Assembly: GCA_016763285.1 (NCBI GenBank)
Contig: JAESUC010000047.1
Coordinates: 1-38,114, forward strand
Source of the DNA: Pseudomonas sp.
Lineage (GTDB): Bacteria; Pseudomonadota; Gammaproteobacteria; Pseudomonadales; Pseudomonadaceae
Direction: 5' to 3'
Length of the DNA: 38,114 nucleotides
Part shown: one piece after another, positions 31,060 through 38,114 of the stretch
Position numbering within the stretch: the stretch's first letter is position 1
Layout: every line of letters starts with the position of its first letter
Position numbers and translations under genes: made by a program
The notes under the pieces: model-generated
The model's input: the letters and a program-made list of their open reading frames with translations, nothing else
Told to the model about the DNA's origin: nothing
The model's database searches: none

Positions 31060-32829
31060 TCAGGCGCCGTGGGTACCAAACTGCAGCTGCGCCAGCCGGG
31101 CATACAACGGGTTGCTTTCGATCAGTTCGCTATGGGTACCCAGCGCCACCAGCCGGCCTCCGTCCATGACGGCTATGCGATCGGCATGTTGCACCGTCGC
31201 CAGGCGGTGGGCGATGACCAGCGTGGTGCGCCCCTGCATCAACGCCGGCAAGGCCTGCTGGATCAGATGTTCGCTCTGGGCATCCAGTGCGCTGGTGGCT
31301 TCATCGAGCAGCAGCATGGGGGCGTCGGTGAGCAGCGCCCGGGCGATGGCCAGGCGCTGCTTCTGACCGCCAGACAGTCCAAGGCCGGCGTCACCCAGAT
31401 GAGTGTCATAACCCTGGGGCATCTGCTGGATGAATTCATCGGCATGGGCGGCACGCGCTGCAGCGATGACCTCGTCCAGCGTGGCCCCGGGTCGACCGTA
31501 ACGGATGTTCTCCACCACGCTACCGTGGAACAGGGTGGGATTCTGTGACACCAGGGCGAAGCAGCGGCGCAGATCGATGGGGTCCAGGAGGCGGATATCG
31601 CAGCCTTCCAGGGTGATACGGCCGGAGGTCGGGTCAAAGAAGCGCAACAGCAGATCGAACAGGGTGGACTTGCCGGCACCTGACGGCCCTACCAGTGCCA
31701 GTGTTTCTCCGGGGCAGATCTGCAGACTGAAGCCATCGATCGCATTCACCTCCGGTCTGCCCGGGTAGGCGAACGCCAGATTCTCGAACACCACGTTGCC
31801 CTGGATGCGCTCGGGCAAATGGCACAGGTCCTCGACCGGCGGCGCGGCAATCTCGCGCTCGGTGCGCAGCAGCTCGGCAATACGGGCACCGGCGCCGGCC
31901 GCGCGCTGCAGTTCGCCAATGACCTCGCTGAGCGCGCCAGCCGATACGCCGACAATCAGGCTGTAGAAAACGAAAGCGGCAAGCTCGCCACCGCTGATGC
32001 GGCCGGCGATCACGTCCATGCCGCCGACCCAGAGCATGACCCCTATGGCCCCGAGTACCAGCAGGATGACCACGAAGGTCAGCCAGGCGCGCTGGCGGAT
32101 ACGCTGTCGGGCCACCTGAAAGGCGTCCTCGACCACCGTGGCAAAGCGCGTCTTGTCCCGTGACTGGTGGTTGTAGGCCTGGACGGTCTTGATCTGTCCG
32201 AGGATCTCGCCCACGTAGCTGCCGACATCGGCCACCCGGTCCTGGCTCAGACGCGAAAGCTTGCGCACCCGCCGGCCAAAGAACAGGATCGGTGCGATGA
32301 CCAGGGGGATCGCGAGCATGACGATGCTGGTCAGTTTGGGATTGGTGATGAACAGCAGTACCACGCCGCCAAGCAGCATCAGGGCGTTGCGCAGGGCAAT
32401 GGATACCGTAGAGCCAATGACCGATTGCAGCACCGTGGTGTCGGCGGTCAGTCGCGACTGGATTTCCAGGCCGCGGTTGGTTTCATAGAAGCCCGGATGC
32501 AAGTCGACCAGGTGATCGAATACCTGACTGCGGATATCAGCCACGACGCGCTCGCCAATCCAGGACACCAGATAGAAACGTGCAAAGGTGCCGATGGCCA
32601 ACGCCAGAATCAGGACGGCAAACAGGGCGACAGACTGGTTGAGCAACTCTGGCGAACGGGTGGCGAAGCCCTCGTCTACCAGCAGTCTCAGGCCCTGGCC
32701 CAGGGAGAGGGTGATCCCTGCGGTAAAGGTCAGGGCCAGCACGGCGCCCACCACCTGCCAGCGGTAGGGCGTGATGAACCCGGTGGCCAGAGCCAGTGCC
32801 TTGCGGGTCGGTGCATTGGTCGGTTTCAT
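31060..32829 (-). CDS. ABC exporter, fused membrane and ATPase half-transporter (MsbA-like)
   Basis: The 589-residue product has an N-terminal six-helix ABC-exporter domain (about 20-310). The ATPase domain follows with Walker A GPSGAGKST, signature LSGGQKQ, Walker B LLLDEATSALD and the switch IAHRLATV. This half-transporter works as a homodimer or heterodimer. The fold is that of lipid, peptide or drug exporters of the MsbA type, and no substrate can be read from the sequence. It is convergent with ovoB (12 bp apart) and divergent from the sodium-dependent transporter gene, with 86 bp between starts. Confidence 0.88.
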   Translation of the reverse strand: MKPTNAPTRKALALATGFITPYRWQVVGAVLALTFTAGITLSLGQGLRLLVDEGFATRSPELLNQSVALFAVLILALAIGTFARFYLVSWIGERVVADIRSQVFDHLVDLHPGFYETNRGLEIQSRLTADTTVLQSVIGSTVSIALRNALMLLGGVVLLFITNPKLTSIVMLAIPLVIAPILFFGRRVRKLSRLSQDRVADVGSYVGEILGQIKTVQAYNHQSRDKTRFATVVEDAFQVARQRIRQRAWLTFVVILLVLGAIGVMLWVGGMDVIAGRISGGELAAFVFYSLIVGVSAGALSEVIGELQRAAGAGARIAELLRTEREIAAPPVEDLCHLPERIQGNVVFENLAFAYPGRPEVNAIDGFSLQICPGETLALVGPSGAGKSTLFDLLLRFFDPTSGRITLEGCDIRLLDPIDLRRCFALVSQNPTLFHGSVVENIRYGRPGATLDEVIAAARAAHADEFIQQMPQGYDTHLGDAGLGLSGGQKQRLAIARALLTDAPMLLLDEATSALDAQSEHLIQQALPALMQGRTTLVIAHRLATVQHADRIAVMDGGRLVALGTHSELIESNPLYARLAQLQFGTHGA

Positions 32830-32915
32830 GGTCGGTCCGGTCGAGCTCGTGGGTTGCCTATGGTACCCTTGCCGGCGTTTTTTTCCTGATAAATCAGTCC
32901 TGGAAACCCTATCTG

Positions 32916-34349
32916 ATGAGCTCTCGCAATATCTGGACCCATAAAGGTACCTTCCTGCTGGCAGCGGTCGGCTCGGCCGTTGGCCTGGGCAACCTCTGGC
33001 GTTTTCCCTATCTGGCCGGGGAAAACGGCGGCGGCGCCTTCATTCTTGTCTATGCAGTCACCATTGCGATGGTCGGTATCCCGATCCTGATTGCCGAAAC
33101 CCTGCTTGGCCGCTCCAGCCGTCGCAGCCCGATCCTGGGCATGCGGCATCTGACCGAGAGCCATGGCACCAGTCGGAGCTGGCAGGCGATCGGCTGGATG
33201 GGCGCCGCTGCGGCCTTTCTGATTCTGAGCTTCTACTCGGTGATCGCCGGCTGGGCCATCCATTACACCGTGCAGATGTTTTCCGGCGCGCTGGCGGGAG
33301 CCGATGCCACGGAGATCGGTGCGTCGTTCGATACGCTGCTCGGCTCGCCTGGCCTGCTGGTGCTGTATCACACGATTTTCATTGCCGCTTCCGGCCTGAT
33401 CGTCGGTATGGGCATTCACAAGGGTATTGAAGGCGGGCTGCGTTTCATGATGCCGGCCCTGTTCCTGATCCTGCTGGTGATTCTGATCTATGCGGTCATT
33501 GTCGGCGATGCCGGCGCGGCGCTGAGCTTTCTGTTCACCTTCAATCTGGCCGATCTGAGCCTGGAGGGCTGGCTGGAGGCAATGGGGCAGTCCTTCTTCA
33601 CCCTGAGCCTGGGGATGGGCGCGATCATGGCCTACGGGGCCTATATGTCCGATGACGCGTCACTGACTCGCACGGCCATCTCCATTGCCTTTGTCGATAC
33701 CCTGATCGCGCTGATGGCCGGCGTGGCCATTTTTGCTCTGGTCTTCGGTAGCGGCATGGAAGCGGGCCAGGGGCCGGGTCTGATGTTCGTCACCCTGCCA
33801 ATCGCCTTCGCTGATCTGCCCGGTGGTTCGCTGCTCGGTGGCGTGTTCTTCATCCTGGTGATTGGCGCCGCGCTGACCTCCGCGATCTCCCTGGTCGAGC
33901 CGGTGGCCGCCTGGCTGGTGGAGCGTTTCGGTTTCAGCCGACCTGTCGCCGTGCTGTTGATGGTGAGCAGCTGCTGGTTGCTCGGTCTGGTGACCGTCTT
34001 CAGCTTCAATCTGTGGTCTGAAGGCACCATCACCCACAGCCTGTTCGGCCGTTCTCCGTTCGACGTACTGGAGTTCATTACCAACATCCTGATGCCCCTG
34101 GGCGGTCTGCTGATTGCGCTGTTCGCCGGCTGGGCCCTGACCCGCGAGGAAGTCATCGCGCAGATGGCAACCAACGCCCGCTGGTTCGGCGCCTGGCAGT
34201 TTCTGGTGCGCTTCGTGGCGCCGACAGCGGTGGCCTTCGTCTTCCTGCGCACTCTGCCGCAGATCGAGGGCAACCTGGTGCCGGCGGTTCTGGCGTTGCT
34301 GATGATCGGTGCATTCACTGCGGGCAGGACCTTCCTGGTTCGCCGCTGA
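32916..34349 (+). CDS. Sodium-dependent transporter, NSS/SNF family
   Basis: The 477-residue product has about 12 membrane segments. The NSS signature of TM1 is complete, GSAVGLGNLWRFPYLAGENGG, where the unwound helix binds sodium and substrate. TM6 with FFTLSLGMGAIMAYGAYM is also clear. The family takes up amino acids or related solutes with sodium, which suits a marine or saline habitat; the substrate is not known. The ATG at 32916 (MSSRNIWTHKGTFLL) gives the usual short N-terminus; the 40 codons upstream in frame are spurious. The ribosome site is weak (TGGAAA). Confidence 0.9.
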   Translation: MSSRNIWTHKGTFLLAAVGSAVGLGNLWRFPYLAGENGGGAFILVYAVTIAMVGIPILIAETLLGRSSRRSPILGMRHLTESHGTSRSWQAIGWMGAAAAFLILSFYSVIAGWAIHYTVQMFSGALAGADATEIGASFDTLLGSPGLLVLYHTIFIAASGLIVGMGIHKGIEGGLRFMMPALFLILLVILIYAVIVGDAGAALSFLFTFNLADLSLEGWLEAMGQSFFTLSLGMGAIMAYGAYMSDDASLTRTAISIAFVDTLIALMAGVAIFALVFGSGMEAGQGPGLMFVTLPIAFADLPGGSLLGGVFFILVIGAALTSAISLVEPVAAWLVERFGFSRPVAVLLMVSSCWLLGLVTVFSFNLWSEGTITHSLFGRSPFDVLEFITNILMPLGGLLIALFAGWALTREEVIAQMATNARWFGAWQFLVRFVAPTAVAFVFLRTLPQIEGNLVPAVLALLMIGAFTAGRTFLVRR

Positions 34350-34353
34350 GCTT

Positions 34354-34385
34354 CAGCCGGGCAGGCGCACGAGCCTGCCCGGCTG
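34354..34385 (+). terminator. Hairpin after the sodium-dependent transporter gene
   Basis: CAGCCGGGCAGG (34354-34365) and CCTGCCCGGCTG (34374-34385) form a perfect 12-bp stem with an eight-base loop, five bases after the stop codon. No T run follows, so it is a probable but not classic terminator. Confidence 0.65.
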
Positions 34386-34506
34386 ATTCCTGTCGTCGCT
34401 GCGGCGCTTTGCTGCAACACTCTGTTGCCGGCAGTTTCGGCGGTTTTCTGTCATCATGACCCGCTATGCATCGGAGCCCGCTCCGCAGTCGCCTACGGAA
34501 CACGTC

Positions 34507-35688
34507 ATGCCCTTCAATATCCTTCTGATCCTCGGTGGCCTCAGTGCCTTTGGCCCGCTGGCGATCGACCTGTACCTGCCTGCCTTTCCGGCCATGGCCA
34601 GCTCATTTGGCACCGACATCGAACACATCCAGCTGAGCATGTCGGTGTATTTCCTGGGCCTTGCTTCCGGGCAGATCTTCTACGGACCCCTGGCGGACCG
34701 CTTTGGCCGGCGCAAGCCATTGCTGTTCGGCATCGCTCTGTTTGCGCTGGCTTCGCTGGCCTGCGCGCTGGCGCCCACCCTGGAGTGGCTGCTGGCTGCC
34801 CGGTTTGCCCAGGCGCTCGGTGGCTGCGCCGGCATGGTGGTGACCCGCGCGGTGGTGCGTGACCTGTGCAAGCCTATCGATGCAGCCAAGGCCTTTTCCC
34901 AGCTGATGCTGGTCATGGGAGTGGCGCCCATTCTGGCGCCCCTGGGTGGCGGTCTGTTCCTCAAGCTGGGGGGCTGGCCGCTGATCTTCCTGTTTCTTGC
35001 CGCCTTTTCTTCACTCTTTGCCTTTGCGGTATTTTTTGGTCTGCGCGAAACCCTGAGCAACCTGCACCCGCCGGCAGCGCTGTCCAGCGCCTTCGGTCGC
35101 TATGCGCAGTTGCTGCGCGAACCGGTATTCATGTTCCACGCGCTAACGGGGGGTATCGCCATTTCCGGCATGTTTGCCTACATAGCCGGATCGCCGTTTG
35201 TGATCATCGAGCTGTATGGCGTACCGGCCGAGCATTTTGGCTGGTTCTTCGGTGCCATAGCGGCCGGTTTCATCCTGTTTGCCCAGTTCAACAGTCGCAT
35301 GCTGCGCCGGCGCCCACCGGTAAAATTGCTGCAACGCACCACGTTGATCTATCTGCTGTGTACCTTCTGGTTGCTGGGTACGGCGCTGTGGCAGCCCGAG
35401 GCCCTCTGGCCTCTGCTGCTGCCGCTATTCGGCAGTGTTGCCGTGGTGGCGCTGGTGCTGCCGAATTCCTCGGCCTGTGCCATGGCCGGCCATGGCCATC
35501 AGGCGGGTGTGGCCTCGGCGCTGATGGGTACCATGCAGTTTGTCATTGCCGGCATCACCTCGGCGCTGGTGGGCATATTGCATAACGGCACGGCGGTGCC
35601 CATGGCGGCAGTGATGGCGGGCTGCGGCCTGCTGGTGGTGATCATGGCGCGGCAGGCCAGACGGGCAGGTGGGCAGGTGGTCAGCTAG
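34507..35688 (+). CDS. Bcr/CflA-family MFS drug exporter
   Basis: The 393-residue product has 12 predicted membrane segments. The family N-terminus FGPLAIDLYLPAFPAMA and the MFS loop motif GPLADRFGRRKPLLFG are clear, followed by TRAVVRDLC, a Bcr/CflA hallmark near TM5. The protein would export drugs or small metabolites with proton antiport in the inner membrane. I chose the ATG at 34507 (MPFNILLI), next to TM1; an ATG 17 codons upstream is possible. Its TAG overlaps the selB stop in a CTAG palindrome. Confidence 0.88.
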   Translation: MPFNILLILGGLSAFGPLAIDLYLPAFPAMASSFGTDIEHIQLSMSVYFLGLASGQIFYGPLADRFGRRKPLLFGIALFALASLACALAPTLEWLLAARFAQALGGCAGMVVTRAVVRDLCKPIDAAKAFSQLMLVMGVAPILAPLGGGLFLKLGGWPLIFLFLAAFSSLFAFAVFFGLRETLSNLHPPAALSSAFGRYAQLLREPVFMFHALTGGIAISGMFAYIAGSPFVIIELYGVPAEHFGWFFGAIAAGFILFAQFNSRMLRRRPPVKLLQRTTLIYLLCTFWLLGTALWQPEALWPLLLPLFGSVAVVALVLPNSSACAMAGHGHQAGVASALMGTMQFVIAGITSALVGILHNGTAVPMAAVMAGCGLLVVIMARQARRAGGQVVS

Positions 35689-37532
35689 ATCATCACCCGT
35701 AGGCCCTGTTGCTGCCGGGTCAGGCGGTGGCGATCGAAGTACTCCAGCACCGCGACGCTGTGATTGCGACCGATGCCGCTCTGGTCACGAAAATCCGCAG
35801 TACTGAACGAGCCATGCTGATCTGCCGCGGCCAGTCCCCGGGCCACCTCGAGCAGCTGATCGGCTGCACCGGGCAACAGATAGCGGTTGCGTGAAACAAA
35901 TACCAGCAGCCCGGCTGTACACAGACGATCAAGGGCCTGCAGCAGGCTGGTCTTGTCGATACTCAACTGCTCGGTCAGCTCGCCAATCACCGGCGGTCTG
36001 GGTGAGCACGCGAGAAACAGCGGCTCGACCTGCTGAAAAACGCCCTGGAGCTCCGGGTCCGGAGCGGGGGAGTGATCCGGCAGGTGCAGGCAGGCGCCGG
36101 TCTGGCGCAGCAGGTTGTTATTCAGGCAGTTTCTCAGTGCCAGGGCCAGAAGTCTGCTGTCCGCTGCCCGATCCAGCATCCTGGCCAATTGTGGGCGGGT
36201 CGGTCCCAGGCGTTGTGGGTGCTGCCGGTGCTGATCGGCGACGCACTGCACCGCACGTTGAGCGAGGGCACGGAGACGGCTGTGGCGAAACAGCCAGTGT
36301 CCCGTATTGAACATGTCGTCACCCAGGACAGGAAGCTGCTCGATCTGTCGGCACAGTATGAACTGCTGCAGATCGATGCCGTCGGGTGAGGCATCGAGCA
36401 GTTGCTCGAGGCACTGCGAAAGGACCGGCTGCTCGAGGGCCTGCAACACCGCCAGGCGCTGGGGGTGCTGGCGCCCACGCTGGGGCGCGTACGGATCGAC
36501 CACCCGACCACTGCCCAGCAGCTGTCGCGCCGCAGGATCGCGCACCAGAAAGCGGTCGCCCTGGAAGCAGCAGATCGGCTGCTCGAGGATCCATTGGCCA
36601 TAGCTGCCCCGGGCGCTGGTGAAGCCCTTGAGGGGCACCAGACGCGCATTGATCGTGGCGCTGCCGACATGCAGCTGCACGCGGCCGGGCAGCCTGGATA
36701 CGCTCAGCTGCATGTGCGCGTCAAACCGGTCGGTGGGCGACCAGCGGCCTTGCGCGAGCAACTGGCTGCCGCGTCCGGGTGCGGCCGCGCTCAGGTCGCC
36801 GCTCAGATTGAGGGCACAGCGCTGGCCGGCCTGCGCCCGCTGGGCGTCCGAGTGGTGTATCTGTATGCCACGCACTCTTACCGTCTCGCCGCTGTCGGAA
36901 AGCTGCAGGAAGTTGCCCACGGCAATGGCGCCACCGATGACCGTACCGGTCACCACCGGGCCGAGTCCCGGCTGGCTGAAATAACGATCGATGACCATTC
37001 GCGCAGGCTGGTCACCCGCGTGCTCCCTGGTGGCTGCGGCCGTTTGCAGCAGGTGCGTTCGCAGGGCGTCGATGCCCGCGCCTGTCACGCTGTCGACCCC
37101 GAAGCAGACGGGGTCGGAACACCCCTGGGCCTGAACGCGCTCACGCAGATCCTGCTCCAGTGCGTTGATCTGCCCGGGCGCTGCCAGTGTGGTCTTGCTG
37201 ATCACCACAATGACCTGTCGAATGCCCAGCAGCCCGATAAGTGCCAGGTGTTCAAGGGTCTGGGGCATGACCCCGTCATCGGCGGCAACCACCAGCAACA
37301 GGGCATCCACACACGCCACCCCGGCGAGCAGGGTACGCATGAATTTGCCATGGCCGGGCACGTCGACAAAATCGACAGGCCGGCCGGAGGGGGGCTGCAG
37401 GAACGCATAGCCGAGCTCGATGCTCATGCCACGGCGCTGCTCTTCGGCCGTGCGGTCGGTCTGTTGTCCGGTCAGGGCTTTGATCAGGGCGGTCTTGCCA
37501 TGGTCCACATGGCCGGCGGTTGCGACGATCAT
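35685..37532 (-). CDS. selB: Selenocysteine-specific elongation factor SelB, with altered G4 motif
   Basis: The 615-residue product has an EF-Tu-like GTPase domain: P loop GHVDHGKT (7-14), RGMSIELGYAFL, and DVPGH (57-61). Beta-barrel domains follow, and then the C-terminal winged-helix repeats that bind the SECIS RNA. The guanine-specificity motif, normally [NT/S]KxD, reads SKTT at residues 112-115, so the Asp is replaced by Thr (codon at 37188-37190). SelB brings Sec-tRNA to UGA codons marked by a SECIS hairpin. The start at 37532 overlaps the selA stop as ATGA, so the two are coupled. No selenoprotein gene is visible in the window. Confidence 0.92.
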   Translation of the reverse strand: MIVATAGHVDHGKTALIKALTGQQTDRTAEEQRRGMSIELGYAFLQPPSGRPVDFVDVPGHGKFMRTLLAGVACVDALLLVVAADDGVMPQTLEHLALIGLLGIRQVIVVISKTTLAAPGQINALEQDLRERVQAQGCSDPVCFGVDSVTGAGIDALRTHLLQTAAATREHAGDQPARMVIDRYFSQPGLGPVVTGTVIGGAIAVGNFLQLSDSGETVRVRGIQIHHSDAQRAQAGQRCALNLSGDLSAAAPGRGSQLLAQGRWSPTDRFDAHMQLSVSRLPGRVQLHVGSATINARLVPLKGFTSARGSYGQWILEQPICCFQGDRFLVRDPAARQLLGSGRVVDPYAPQRGRQHPQRLAVLQALEQPVLSQCLEQLLDASPDGIDLQQFILCRQIEQLPVLGDDMFNTGHWLFRHSRLRALAQRAVQCVADQHRQHPQRLGPTRPQLARMLDRAADSRLLALALRNCLNNNLLRQTGACLHLPDHSPAPDPELQGVFQQVEPLFLACSPRPPVIGELTEQLSIDKTSLLQALDRLCTAGLLVFVSRNRYLLPGAADQLLEVARGLAAADQHGSFSTADFRDQSGIGRNHSVAVLEYFDRHRLTRQQQGLRVMI

Positions 37533-38114
37533 CGCTGCGCAGCCGCTACCAGCTGAGCGATCAGCAGGGACTCCTCGTCCAGGCAACGCAGATCGAGCAG
37601 CAGGCTGCCGTCATGGATCCGGCCAACCACCGGCACCGGCATGTCCAGAAGCGCCCGTTGCAGTGCCAGCAGGCGGCGATTGGTGGAGCCCTGTGTGGCG
37701 ATCGGTCTCATGCCTATGGCATGACTGGGCAAGCGCTCCACGGGGAGCGAGCCGCTGCCGATCTGCCCCATGACCGCGGTGCCGGTCACGTGCACCGTGG
37801 GTCCGGCCCACTGCTGGAACGCTGGCAGCAGGCGTTCTACCTGCTGGGCTATCTCGAGCTGCGGACGACTGAGCCAGCGCAGGGCAGGCAACCTCTGCGC
37901 CAGTGTTTCGGGGCTGGCATACAGGCTGAGAACGGCCTCCAGGGCGGCCAGGGTCAGCTTGTCGCAGCGCAGGGCGCGTTTCAGAGGGTTCTTTTTCAAG
38001 CGGTCGATCAGGCTGCGGCGGCCGACGACAATACCGGCCTGGGGGCCGCCGAGCAGCTTGTCGCCGCTGAAAGTGACCAGGTCGGCCCCTGCGCGCAGGC
38101 TGTCCATGGGGGTC
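37529..38114 (-). CDS. selA: L-seryl-tRNA(Sec) selenium transferase SelA, C-terminal part (partial)
   Basis: The 5' end lies beyond the window; about 194 codons of the 3' part are present. The PLP lysine is in TFSGDKLLGGPQAG, a SelA hallmark, and RALRCDKLTLAALEAVL and LPSHAIGMRP follow as in the family. SelA changes Ser-tRNA(Sec) to Sec-tRNA(Sec) using selenophosphate in a large ring complex. The TGA overlaps the selB ATG. No selD or selC is seen here. The ATG at 38105-38107 is internal, not the start. Confidence 0.93.
   Translation of the reverse strand, partial: TPMDSLRAGADLVTFSGDKLLGGPQAGIVVGRRSLIDRLKKNPLKRALRCDKLTLAALEAVLSLYASPETLAQRLPALRWLSRPQLEIAQQVERLLPAFQQWAGPTVHVTGTAVMGQIGSGSLPVERLPSHAIGMRPIATQGSTNRRLLALQRALLDMPVPVVGRIHDGSLLLDLRCLDEESLLIAQLVAAAQR

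Noticed and set aside
1-38114. CRISPR array, prophage, insertion sequence or defence island
   Set aside because: I saw no regularly spaced repeats, transposase, integrase, phage or nuclease-defence genes; nearly all sequence is explained by ordinary chromosomal genes.

Overview
This 38.1 kb, GC-rich window is dense chromosomal sequence of a gammaproteobacterium. Gene content (RhlE, a BfrB-like bacterioferritin with Bfd, LemA/TPM proteins, DUF2789, DUF4142, a Bcr/CflA exporter, SelA/SelB) points to the Pseudomonadales, most likely Pseudomonas or a marine relative such as Halopseudomonas. The genus is inferred from the proteins, not demonstrated. I see no rRNA, tRNA, CRISPR array, transposase, integrase or phage gene; the region reads as core or stable accessory chromosome.

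Layout. 1-1560: tail of an SDR oxidoreductase, a dispersed hairpin repeat, then an extensin-like (LAS-type) protein and a membrane protein on the minus strand. 1580-4730: GST-family protein, a leader-like gap with a tiny ORF, zinc alcohol dehydrogenase and a small membrane protein. 4755-6333 (minus): membrane-anchored cytochrome c, DUF305 membrane protein and a lipoprotein. 6530-10550: RhlE helicase divergent from a lipoprotein Ntn-hydrolase acylase. 10747-15800 (plus): seven co-directional genes, LemA, two TPM proteins, a CinA/MoCF-domain protein, an anchored DsbA-like thioredoxin, a VWA-like protein and a membrane J-domain protein.

15797-22734: mixed housekeeping and stress genes: saccharopine-dehydrogenase-like reductase, HPF/RaiA-type ribosome factor, an SDR, a sirtuin broken by an in-frame amber codon, a small acidic exported protein, a LysE exporter, a DUF4142 protein, bacterioferritin and Bfd, with a Fur-box promoter before bfd. 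22742-27026 (minus): RND adaptor plus pump. 27278-31047: DUF2789 protein, then ovoA-ovoB, which together should make the ovothiol core. 31060-38114: ABC exporter, sodium-dependent NSS transporter, Bcr/CflA exporter, then selB and the 3' part of selA on the minus strand.

The points most worth a second look are residue-level. The sirtuin has an amber codon between two zinc cysteines. The bacterioferritin keeps heme Met52 but lacks two ferroxidase glutamates. SelB lacks the Asp of its guanine-specificity motif. The CinA-like gene appears to start at CTG within a CTGA overlap. At system level, the LemA-to-J-protein run and the cytochrome c/DUF305/lipoprotein operon are the least explained. I found no clear defence system or other obviously novel machinery.
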